Position numbers and translations under genes: made by a program | The notes under the pieces: model-generated | Told to the model about the DNA's origin: nothing | The model's input: only the letters and a program-made list of their open reading frames with translations | The model's database searches: none | Shown: positions 43,603-52,589 of the stretch, piece after piece | How positions within the stretch are numbered: position 1 is the stretch's first letter | Layout of the letters: every line of letters begins with the position of its first letter | NCBI GenBank assembly: GCA_037178625.1 | Contig: CM074132.1 | Location: forward strand, 620,001-684,000 | Direction: 5' to 3' | Length of the DNA: 64,000 nt | From: Skeletonema tropicum | Taxonomy: Eukaryota > Bacillariophyta > Thalassiosirophyceae > Thalassiosirales > Thalassiosiraceae

Positions 43603-43742
43603 TTGTGCGACGCTTAACTTTTTTTCTCGTTGGACTTTGACCTTCGTTATTTTTTCTTCACACACGTCAGTTCTTCCTCTGTGTGATAAACTAACCGCCG
43701 TTTGTGATTATGTGGGTAGCAAAAGTGCTAAGCGTCGCACAA
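43603..43742. mobile_element. Small inverted-repeat element (14-bp TIRs)
   Basis: TTGTGCGACGCTTA at 43603-43616 is perfectly complementary to 43729-43742. The 140-bp interval has no coding content. It resembles a MITE, but no target duplication was established and the arms are short. Confidence 0.5.
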
Positions 43743-43880
43743 TTTTAAGCAACCTCCTCCAAATTGCTCCAACTTGAAGTTGTGTCAATCGAGTGTGGCT
43801 TCCGATAAAAACCAGTACCGGTTTCTTTTTTTGCTAGTTCCTATGTAAATGCGGTACTCACTTGCCATCAACCATCAAAA

Positions 43881-44081
43881 ATGGACCCAGACCATGGTGA
43901 AAAATGGCTTCCTACGACCCTCAACAACACAGTAACTAGAAGGATTTTGACCTTCCTTGCAGTGGTAATCTTCATCCCTTGGCCATTAGGATCTTATCGA
44001 TATCTTACTTGCCACCATCAGCCTGATATTGAAAAAAACTTGCAAGCCGAACTCAACAGTACAGTAGGAGATGATAGATAG
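43881..44081 (+). CDS. Possible 66-aa membrane peptide or truncated type II protein N-terminus
   Basis: The ATG in context ATCAAAAATGGACCC opens a 66-codon frame. It has a short hydrophilic head and a hydrophobic segment RRILTFLAVVIFIPWPLG at ~residues 20-37, then lumen-type polar residues ending in a sequon. The form resembles the cytosol-anchor-stem start of Golgi glycosyltransferases such as the neighbour at 45029. The reading frame ends in a GATA repeat, so it could be a gene cut by repeat insertion. Confidence 0.35.
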   Translation: MDPDHGEKWLPTTLNNTVTRRILTFLAVVIFIPWPLGSYRYLTCHHQPDIEKNLQAELNSTVGDDR

Positions 44082-44417
44082 ATAGATAGATTATTTTAGT
44101 CACTACATATATATATAATGATTAGAGTATTTCCGTACTCTACTTGTATCTACGTACGTACGTGTAATCTAACAGGGGGGTTGAGATAATAAGTATGTGT
44201 AGTGGGAAGTGGAGAAGTGATATTTTGAAGACTGCCCACCCCTTTGAGTTAAGATTTTATTTCACTAGAGGGGTATGATCAAATCTGTCAGCTGTAGCTT
44301 CATCAGGTGAATACTTGGTGATGAAGAAGGGGAGTATAAATTTTTGACAATAGGCAGAGATGATCAATTTGCCAGGGTTTACAGTTTGAACCATTCGACT
44401 GTTTCATTGTATAAAGA

Positions 44418-44931
44418 CCGTGCATCCCGCCAAAATCTTCACTTTTTGCACCCGGAGCCTTTTTTCAATTTTTTTTGTTAGTGAAATGCTCTAGCTTTGG
44501 GCCACAATGGCCAAAATTATATTTTGGAGAGTTGCCCAATATGCTTTTCCAGTATCACCATCCTTTTGTCGACCATAATGGGGGTTCTATACATGTGTTG
44601 ACTGGCCGATAATTCCAATGCTCCGCTGAGAAATGCATGTGAGAGTCCACTGCATTTTTGCTAGACAAATTTGGCAGGCCATCAGCCATCAAAGCTAGTA
44701 CCAAGCTAGAGAGCACCTTCAAATGCATATCTCGACGAAAATATACGGCTTCACGACCTGCCCCTCAGTATATATACTCACATAATAGTCACCTAAAGGA
44801 TAGTATCTCGGGACAAGCATGTAAACCACTTCCCTGAAACTTAATTTTGGCCACCATGGCCCAAAGCTAGAGCATTTCACTAAAAAAAAATTGCGGGAAA
44901 GGCTCCGGGTGCAAAAAATCGACCTGCACGG
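44418..44931. mobile_element. Foldback/MITE element with ~80-bp inverted arms upstream of GT32 gene
   Basis: The left arm (~44445-44530: TTTTTGCACCCGGAGCC, GTGAAATGCTCTAGCTTTGG, CCAAAATTA) is the reverse complement of the right arm (~44842-44912), with small indels in the A/T run. CCGTGCA at 44418-44424 and TGCACGG at 44925-44931 extend the symmetry to the ends. No transposase is present. The right end is ~100 bp from the ATG of the glycosyltransferase at 45029, so it may supply its promoter or 5' UTR. Confidence 0.8.
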
Positions 44932-45028
44932 CCTTTACCTTTATTGCCCGATGCGGCGATGGCGATGATTTCAAACACAACACAACTGCATCAACTAACT
45001 TACGATATGGTAGTAGAAAGCTTATACG

Positions 45029-46273
45029 ATGACAATCTTCTCCACACGAACCAGCTTCATCAAAGCCGGCTTGGTCGTAACCGTGGCCTACAATTTCGCA
45101 TGGATCGTACGGCAGCACGCCAAGTTATTGACCGCTCCGGATGTTTCAAATATTGATCATCTCATGATTAGTCCAGATCAATTTGACACAGCACTTCTCA
45201 ATTCAACGTCATCAGCACAGCAACCTTTATCGAGCATTGACGGCAGCATAGCATCGTCATCATCATCATCCTTTTCGCACCCAAATAATGATCCTCGTGG
45301 TAAATCTCTCCCACTTCATCCCACACCCAACTACGAACTACAACAACTCGTATCCTCCCATGCTCCACAATACACCTGCTCCCACGGACTAATCTACATT
45401 CAAGATCACATCCTACCCGACAACATCACCCATTACGACACCCACCCCACCACTGGACAACTCCTTCCCCGCAAAATTCCCCGACTACTCCACTTCACCT
45501 CCAAATCCCGCTGCATGACCCAAGCCTTCGCCAACAACATTCAACTGTGGAAAGATAGAATTGGATCTAAATACAGCATTTACATCCACGACGATACCGC
45601 TGTTGACAAATTCATCTACCAACGTGTCTGGACTGAATTCCCGGAACTACAAGAGGTCATGTCCTGTATTACCGCCGGTGCCGCCAAGGCAGATGTATGG
45701 CGCTACCTCATGATTTGGGAGTATGGTGGTATCTACAGTGATATGGACAGCGGTCCCAACAAGTTCGACGTCGACTCCATCACAGCCGAGGACGATGCAT
45801 GGTTCCCATTGGAAATGTTGGGAATACCCGCCCAATATTGGTTTGCCGCCAGTCCACGTCATCCGATCATGTATATGAGTGCCAAGAGTGCATTGGGGGC
45901 TGTGGCGTGGCGGCCGGATATTAGTTATAATAATGCTGCCAAGACGACTGGACCGGGTGCGTTAAAGACTGCCTTTGTGTATTTTCAACGGTTGGTGGGG
46001 GATGAATCGAGTGGGTATGTGACGGAGGGGTTGTATCGTGGAGTACAGAATCGAACGGTCAAGGTGGTGGGCTCGAAGGAGAATTCGAATGAGTGGATAC
46101 AGAGGGAGAGTATAAGGGGAAAGAAGGGGAAATATCATCAGATGGGAATGACACATTTTCATGAGACTAGGGGGAAGTTTCGGGAGATGCATTCGGGGGA
46201 GACTGTGGGGTGTTTGATGCAGAGGTATAAGATGCATACGGATGTGACGGTTGGTTGGGATAATATTGTGTAG
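45029..46273 (+). CDS. GT32/OCH1-like glycosyltransferase, type II membrane protein
   Basis: The 414-aa protein has one N-terminal anchor (~residues 12-28, AGLVVTVAYNFAWIV) and a Ser/Pro stem. The catalytic domain carries IPRLLHFTSKSRCMT, YSIYIHDD, AAKADVWRYLMIWEYGG and IYSDMDSGP, in which D238-M-D240 is the DXD that binds the metal-nucleotide sugar. It also has FAASPRHPIMYMSAKSAL and a C-terminal HFHETRG. This is the order of the GT32 family (OCH1 mannosyltransferase and related Gly_transf_sug proteins). Golgi location and sugar transfer are inferred. A related gene follows in the same orientation 520 bp later. Confidence 0.82.
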   Translation: MTIFSTRTSFIKAGLVVTVAYNFAWIVRQHAKLLTAPDVSNIDHLMISPDQFDTALLNSTSSAQQPLSSIDGSIASSSSSSFSHPNNDPRGKSLPLHPTPNYELQQLVSSHAPQYTCSHGLIYIQDHILPDNITHYDTHPTTGQLLPRKIPRLLHFTSKSRCMTQAFANNIQLWKDRIGSKYSIYIHDDTAVDKFIYQRVWTEFPELQEVMSCITAGAAKADVWRYLMIWEYGGIYSDMDSGPNKFDVDSITAEDDAWFPLEMLGIPAQYWFAASPRHPIMYMSAKSALGAVAWRPDISYNNAAKTTGPGALKTAFVYFQRLVGDESSGYVTEGLYRGVQNRTVKVVGSKENSNEWIQRESIRGKKGKYHQMGMTHFHETRGKFREMHSGETVGCLMQRYKMHTDVTVGWDNIV

Positions 46274-46790
46274 TGAGTGAAGGAAGATGTTCATTGTTAT
46301 GAGGAGTAAGAATCACTTGAGTAGGTACCTATGCTTGTATTCAAGCGTTAGAGTTAAGGTGATTCGGCAGCACAACATTGAATCTAGAGCATTGCTGCTT
46401 TATTTGACGTGTACAACAGCTAAGCAGTGCAATGCTTCTTCCTTTGTATCTTACGGTACACACTAATGTAGGTCATACACTAATGTAGGTCTAGTAGGTT
46501 GTGATCATATTATTGACAGCGTTGGTGCTAAGATGATGATAGCTCCATCTTGAGAGGTGAGATGATGATCATCTGAGAGGGACACCTCTTCTGCTTGACT
46601 GCTTTTTCTCAGATCGAAGATTTCTTCAGATCCCGCCCGATCAACGGTCCATTTTTGAATTCTCTGGAATCTGGAACGAAACAATCTGAAACATCATTAT
46701 TGTCCGTGACAAACATAAAATAAGTATTGTACCCGGGCAAGAGCAATCCGATTGGCGGCTTTCAATAAGAAGTATTAATTACATCATCGA
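46274..46790. other. Intergenic, nothing recognised
   Basis: 517 bases between the two GT32-like genes. Short GATGATGAT reiterations occur; no element or gene is seen. Confidence 0.5.
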
Positions 46791-48802
46791 GTGCATGAAC
46801 CTCTCATAAATCCAGCTCACGTGGTAGATACAACAATGGCTCGTCGCCGAGAAGACACCGACGACTCGCAAGTGCCAGTAGAAGTGGACAATGACATACT
46901 ATCCTCCATTTCACCGTCGGCATTCCATATCCAACGTCCGTTATACTTTGCCATCCTCTTCTTATCACTAACAATCCTAGTGGATGCAACCTACACTATA
47001 TTATTCAGAGGTCGTACAAACGGAGGGCCGCTGCAAAGTGTCGCAGAATTCATCATACCACAATTAGTTATTCGATATCCAACCACTCCACGACTATTTG
47101 CCAATGAAGATATTGGCATTGACGGCAAGATTTGTCCTCCAGATGGGTTTCTAGATCGAGCTTTGTTATTGTCACAAAGTAGTGCTGCAAGCCAAGGGAA
47201 GAATGGAGTGACATACTCGAGCGACTTTGATCCAAGAAATACAAAATCGAAACCATCCTCATTTCCCCATTGTGAGCTTAAGAAATGGGTGAACCTTCAT
47301 GAGCATAATAACCACCAAAAACAGCTTCACCAAGGCAACAATGACGATTCTAACAATAAGGGAGCATCACGGAAATGCCCAAAGGGAGAAGAGTATGTAA
47401 CTCACATCTATCCAAAGCAATTTTCATCATCATCATCACAGCAACAACGAAAAAAAGGCACAACAACTTCTAAGAACAACAATAATCAAAACGTCAAGAT
47501 AATACACATTGCCACACCCACCAACTGCCTCCCCACCTCCAAAATCTCATCTCTACAATCCTTCACTGAATATTACTACAACAACTCTAATCCACAAATT
47601 ATAATTTCCATCTACATTCACTCACAGGAAGCAATGGATGCATTTTTATATCAACGTGTATGGAATGTTTTTCCGGAGGTGAAGGAGGGGTTGCTTTGTG
47701 GGATGGCCAAGGTAAGATTTGTGGTGAAAAAGGTGATGGATGAGCTGTTATTGCAGGGTGATACTAAGAAAGCATCATTGGATAAAAAAGAACAACTGCG
47801 AAAGAAGGATAATATTGCAAATGAAATTGCCACATTGGCCAAGCGTGATATATGGAGATATTTAATCTTATGGGAGTTTGGTGGCACTGTGATTGATTGG
47901 GAGGTGCTTCAATCACTTATTGATTTCAAAACTCTTTCTGGTCCTACTGGTGGTGTGACTACTACTGATACGAATCCGCTGATTAATGTTGCAAGGCAGT
48001 GGTTTGCAAGCGAATGGTTTGGCAAGAGTTTTGGTACTAATGCTGGCGACAGCAGCAGCATCAATAGTCAAGAGGATGGTGATGCAATCATTACAATGAT
48101 GGATGGTCATGATGGAAAACAGCCTGTACCATTGACGGGTGTAATGACTGCCTCGCCCAACCATCCCTTAATGTACTTTAGTGCCAAGTGGGCACTGAGG
48201 TCAATGATTGATGATAATTATTTGGTATGGGGCGAATCTCCAAATTTTGTAAGTAACTACAACATGTCTTTTTTCTGAATTGTTGAGATGTGAATGTATG
48301 CAACTGGACGATTATTGGGGGCCTTATATAATCTGACTGCCTGATTTCTTTCTTGAATCCTTCACTGTCATTTACTTTGATCTTGCAGCGTGCATTCAAT
48401 GCCTTGGGCCGAAATACAGACCGAGCAGCAGTACAAGAGGGTCTCAACAACGTCATGGGGAAAGACTGGGAGATGAAATCCAAACAAATCGGCAATGCCA
48501 ACTTGTGCGATGTGGACAAGACAAAGTCAATTCGTTTCTTGAAGGGACGTGGTATATTCCCCAAGTCATTGGCATCGCCTATGCAAGATATGATATCCAT
48601 TGTCAAAAAGCATATGGATGATAAGTCGGATTTACCAACGGATGATGCTATTATAGTAAAGAGCTTTCAAGGTATGGACGCAAATTTGGAGAATCAACAC
48701 AAGGAGGACAAAACCTATGTGTCAAAGCCTGACCCAGTAATGTTCTCGTGTATGGAGTACCGTCTTCAAGTGTACACGAACAATGATTTAGTGCAGCAAT
48801 AA
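46791..48802 (+). CDS. Divergent GT32-like glycosyltransferase paralogue (altered DXD)
   Basis: There are two exons: 46791-48248, intron 48249-48388 (GTAAGT...TCTTGCAG), and 48389-48802. The protein is about 623 aa; a second ATG at 46836 (MARRREDTDDSQ) is a plausible alternative start. One anchor lies at ~residues 50-70 (LYFAILFLSLTILVDATYTI). The catalytic-like region keeps IYIHSQEAMDAFLYQRVWNV, KRDIWRYLILWEFGG and MTASPNHPLMYFSAKWALRS, which align with the upstream gene. The expected SDMD is replaced by VIDWEV (D369, W370, E371), and a lysine-rich insertion separates conserved blocks. It is probably a tandem-duplicate paralogue, with reduced or altered catalysis, or a partner protein. Confidence 0.65.
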
Positions 48803-48847
48803 TCTAGTGAGTCTAGTGTCTCATCCCATGTCAATTATAGATGCTAA

Positions 48848-49927
48848 CTACTTGGTCAAGATCATCTGACCCAACTTGTAACTTCTTGGACAATCTTTTG
48901 CCCTGGCCACACTCTCCGAATTGGCCACAAACACCAAATCCTTCACACTCTTATCTCTACCCCCAGGTGTAATCATTGCCCTAAAAGTCTCATTCAACTC
49001 TCTAACTTGAATCTTTGGCAAATCCGCGTCAGGATACTGCTTTTTCCATTCTCTAACAAGATCCTTCAGTATAAAGAACACAGGTGTGACTTGCTCCAAT
49101 CCCTCTTCATTCGAAGGGAGAGTCAACCCATCCACAAAGAATAACGGCACACGACCTCGTTCTTTGAACCTCTGACCATTATCAATCCGTAATGCTGCAT
49201 TCAAATCTTCCGTCGCTGGAATCACCTGATAATACGTATTGAACGTTTTACTCTTGGCATTCTGTGCGACACTCTGAGTTTTCTTGACACTCAGTTGCAT
49301 AGCTATGTCTAATGGGACGGTGACGATACGTGCCTGGCCCCATGTATCGGGTACTTCTCCCGTGCCATCTTCGCCAATGGATCCGGTCCCAGTCTCACCT
49401 GCCTCTTTCTTTTGGGCTGCTTCCAATTTGGCCTTTTCGTAGGCTTTTTTGGCATCATCCAAAACGTATTCGGCAGATATGTAGGATGTGAAGAAGTACC
49501 CAAATCCGCCTGCCGAGTCCTTGTCGTAGGTGTGAAAGGGTGTGCCATTCCCATCAACGATTGCGAATAGAGGTACGGTACGTAAACGTTTGGCTGTGGT
49601 GAGGAGTGGAATGATGGGTGGAGGTTTTTCAGAAGACGCTGCTGCTGCTGACGCAGGTTGGGCTGTGGTGATGATGGCGGTCGTTGCAGTCAAGTAGGGT
49701 GCGATGAGAGCAGTTTGAAGGAAATTTCTTCTCTTTTCAGAATGCAATTGTGAAGAAGAGCTTTCATCATCGGATGAGGTGGACGCTGCGTGTAGGTGCA
49801 GTGCTGCTTGGTTAGATGGAGATGATTTGCAGTTTGATATTATGGAGATGGCGGATGATGGAGCACTGAATGAAACGCATGACCGCAGCTGCGACATCAA
49901 CAGGATCGATAATGGCCTCAGTCTCAT
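48848..49927 (-). CDS. Tic22-like plastid protein with tripartite presequence
   Basis: The 359-aa protein starts MRLRPLSILLMSQLRSCVSF followed by SAP, a signal peptide with a diatom-type cleavage motif. A Ser-rich transit-like stretch follows to ~residue 65. Then KRRNFLQTALIAPYLTAT...QPASAAA appears, which looks like a Tat (RR) thylakoid or intermembrane signal ending AxA. The mature part resembles Tic22: VPLFAIVDGNGTPFHTYDKD, VTVPLDIAMQL, VPLFFVDGLTL, TPVFFILKDLVREW. Tic22 is an intermembrane-space chaperone-like component of protein import; cyanobacterial homologues act in the periplasm. The stop is 45 bp from that of the convergent glycosyltransferase gene. Confidence 0.75.
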   Translation of the reverse strand: MRLRPLSILLMSQLRSCVSFSAPSSAISIISNCKSSPSNQAALHLHAASTSSDDESSSSQLHSEKRRNFLQTALIAPYLTATTAIITTAQPASAAAASSEKPPPIIPLLTTAKRLRTVPLFAIVDGNGTPFHTYDKDSAGGFGYFFTSYISAEYVLDDAKKAYEKAKLEAAQKKEAGETGTGSIGEDGTGEVPDTWGQARIVTVPLDIAMQLSVKKTQSVAQNAKSKTFNTYYQVIPATEDLNAALRIDNGQRFKERGRVPLFFVDGLTLPSNEEGLEQVTPVFFILKDLVREWKKQYPDADLPKIQVRELNETFRAMITPGGRDKSVKDLVFVANSESVARAKDCPRSYKLGQMILTK

Positions 49928-50474
49928 TGTTCTTATGTATTGCTAGAGTATTGGCGAGGTGCCACAGTGTGTTTTATGATAATGTTGCTATTGTATCGTA
50001 GCTCTGACACCGGTGTTGAACTGATGACGAGGAGCATTGCAAGAAATATCCGGGCAGTGCCCCCTAATTTCATATTCTTGCCCCAAGAATCCTCCAAGAC
50101 AAGCATGTAAATTACAAACTATGAAAACATGCTAGTAAATGAACTTCAATCTCTGTGATGAAAAGGGCGCTTGAACCCGTGCCACAAACTTAGAGGATGC
50201 CGACAAAATCATCGACTGTGAAGCTCGATCGATGCGCTCGATCACAATCGACACAACAACCTAATGAATAATAAGTAGGAACGCGAAGATACGATAGATG
50301 ATTGAGATGTAAAGCTCGCTGGCTAACCCAATCTGGCCTATTACCACCTTCATCCTTCAGTGCATCAATTCTCTAGAGAGCACTCACCATCGCGCAAAGG
50401 AGAAGAGGCATCAGTTTCAATCCGCTCTGCAAAACAAGTTCTACTATATTATGGCAAATAAGATACAATAAATA
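49928..50474. other. Divergent intergenic region, nothing recognised
   Basis: Promoter space between the Tic22-like (minus) and PX (plus) genes. GCTCGATCGATGCGCTCGATC near 50222 is a short repeat/palindrome. No other feature. Confidence 0.45.
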
Positions 50475-50948
50475 ATGATGTTCCTACCCGAATCAAAGTG
50501 GTCACCACGCTACGGATCACAATTCTACACCATTCGAATGAACTCCTATGTAACACTCAATTCGCCGACGCCATCTCCTTCAGATGACATAACATTCGGA
50601 GGTGACGAATGCTCACTACTATTATGCAACCACAATACAAAATATCCGGCAGTATATTACAAAATCGATGTGATACGAGGCAATACTCAACACACAGTCC
50701 TTCGACGATACTCCCAATTCCTATACCTTTGCAAAAAGATTGACATTACTGAGAGAGATAATATTATGCACAAGAGACAACTTCCACCAAAGACGGGGCT
50801 ATTTCATAGAGATTCACCAGAATTTTTAGAAGAAAGGATGGAAGAACTATTTAAATTTTTGATGGATGTGTTGCTTCGGCCGGAATGTGTCAATAACAAG
50901 TGGGTGGAGGCTTTCTTGGAACTGAGTACTAGTGAAGAGAATCCATGA
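50475..50948 (+). CDS. PX-domain (phosphoinositide-binding) protein
   Basis: The 157-aa protein is almost entirely a PX domain: VYYKIDVIRGNTQHTVLRRY, then SQFLYLCKKI, the proline loop LPPKTGL, FLEERMEELFKFLMDVL and NKWVEAFLEL. RRYSQF holds the Arg that contacts the 3-phosphate of PtdIns3P, and LPPK the lipid-loop. Small PX-only proteins resemble SNX3-type sorting nexins acting on endosomes, which is inferred. No intron is needed. Confidence 0.8.
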   Translation: MMFLPESKWSPRYGSQFYTIRMNSYVTLNSPTPSPSDDITFGGDECSLLLCNHNTKYPAVYYKIDVIRGNTQHTVLRRYSQFLYLCKKIDITERDNIMHKRQLPPKTGLFHRDSPEFLEERMEELFKFLMDVLLRPECVNNKWVEAFLELSTSEENP

Positions 50949-51364
50949 TGAGGGGAATATTTTTTGATCACTGACCATTTTGAATAACATTTGTCATGGG
51001 GTGGCAATCAGGTGTTGGTATATCCAGAGAAAAACAAACGAAAAGATGAGCCCCTAGAGAATGCACCTGGATGATGTCTTTTATGTATTTGTCAGGGAGT
51101 GCTGGAGTTTAGTAACAGTTCGGCCGTTAAGGGATATAGAATCAACATGGAAAATAATTGGAAATGAAGGACGCATTGGTATTCAGCTCTATGCGGCAAA
51201 TATGACATATAAGATTTGAGATTCAACAACATTCAGTTCTGCTGCACAGTAGAAGATTTGAGAGGATTATAACTTATAACAAACAGAGTTGACACACATG
51301 AAAGAGAGTTACAACCGTACTATCCATATCAATAGTTTAGCTCCTGCTTGGATGCATTCAAGAT
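50949..51364. other. Intergenic, nothing recognised
   Basis: 416 bases between the PX gene and the hAT-like MITE. The last eight bases (51357-51364) are the target duplication. Confidence 0.5.
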
Positions 51365-52145
51365 CAAGGGTAAATAAGCAGGGTTGGCGACGACGGTTCC
51401 CGCCAAAATTTTACCTAGTAAAAAAGCTGAGTACCGTTACCGTCTCGTCAGCAAGTTCGATTGAGAAAGTCAGTGCCGGTCCGAACAGGATGATCAGCAC
51501 TGACCACGCCGCTCAAGGCACGGCAACCATGATCACCGTTGCCGCCGCTGAATTAGACCAAGTTAACAGCCGTATTATGGGGTGATTGGTGGCTGACGGT
51601 TACTATGGATTATTATGTTGGTGTCGAAGCCCTCGCCGCTGCAAAATCCCCTGAGGGAAGGCAGCATTGAGGCAATATTAGACGATGACGTCCGGCGAGC
51701 GCCGCCCACTGAACAGTGCTCATTGAACGTCGCAAGGAGCGTTTCTGCTTAATCCAAGCACGATAACACAGACATAGTAATCCATAGTAACGATCAGCCA
51801 CCGATCGACCGATATTACGGTTATTAACTTGGTCTATTTCAGCGGCGGCAACGCTGACCATGGTTGCCGGCAGAGAGTGTTCAATTTGAGCTTTCAATGA
51901 CGGAGATCGGGCAGGGCAACCGAGACTCAATGAAAGGAAGCGAGACTCAATTATAGGGATCTCAAAGTCGTAACGAAACTTTTACTTAGGAAAATTTGAT
52001 GCCGCTTTCTGATCACTGCTGATCATAGGAGCGATACGTCGGAACAAGTGAAAGATCGCTAAATTTGAGTACCTACTTGCTGACGAGATGGTAAATTGAT
52101 TTTGAAATTTAGCAAAACGACGCCAACCCTGCTTATTTACCCTTG
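51365..52145. mobile_element. hAT-like MITE, 25-bp perfect TIRs, 8-bp target duplication
   Basis: The first 25 bases (51365-51389, beginning CAAGGGTAAATAAGC) are the exact reverse complement of 52121-52145. The 8-bp direct repeat TTCAAGAT flanks both sides (51357-51364, 52146-52153). CAAGGG ends with an 8-bp duplication match the hAT superfamily. The 781-bp interior has further nested inverted segments (for example near 51510-51615 and 51777-51880, sharing AATCCATAGTAAC and GCGGCGGCAACG). It has no transposase; its open frames of 98-105 codons are arms of the palindrome. Confidence 0.87.
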
Positions 52146-52153
52146 TTCAAGAT

Positions 52154-52589
52154 GCCATGCATTCTGAACCCTTGGCTTGAAGCCAATCTCGTAGCAGGGT
52201 GGCTAGACTTCAATTAGATGATGAGAAATATTTATCGAAGAAGAATAACAATAGTACATAGTTAGCTGAAAGAGTTGGTTTTCTGGTGTGTCTTGGTCCT
52301 TGGGGCAAGAAAGGGGTCTTGCCCCAAGAAAAATCTGCCCTTGCTTTGCCCTCCAAAAACAAAAGCTATTAAGTATTGCCACGAGTGGTGTGCAGTAAGT
52401 ATATGGTGTGTGTGAAATACGCGTGTGCAGCGCGTGATAGCCTCTCTCGCACAACCTCTCACAGCCAGCAGAAGCCAGCAGGCCAGAACCATGCTAAAAA
52501 GTGGCACCGCAAACATCAATAAAACACACCTATGTAACTCAACTACACACGTAACTCAACTATACACCTCTCGTCATTAGGAGAACGCC
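52154..52589. other. Intergenic, nothing recognised
   Basis: Promoter region of the following gene. A short repeat of CTTGGGGCAAGAAAGGGGTC with an inverted partner GTCTTGCCCCAAG lies at ~52300-52330. Nothing else is seen. Confidence 0.45.

Larger units (their letters stand above)
43515..44105. repeat. Pair of 25-bp direct repeats
   Basis: The sequence GATAGATAGATTATTTTAGT plus CACTA occurs at 43515-43539 and 44081-44105, in the same orientation, enclosing the inverted-repeat element at 43603-43742 and the small frame at 43881. Confidence 0.85.

Noticed and set aside
51289..51930. Two ~100-aa proteins in the hAT element
   Set aside because: They are mirror translations of the element's inverted halves and carry no family motif.
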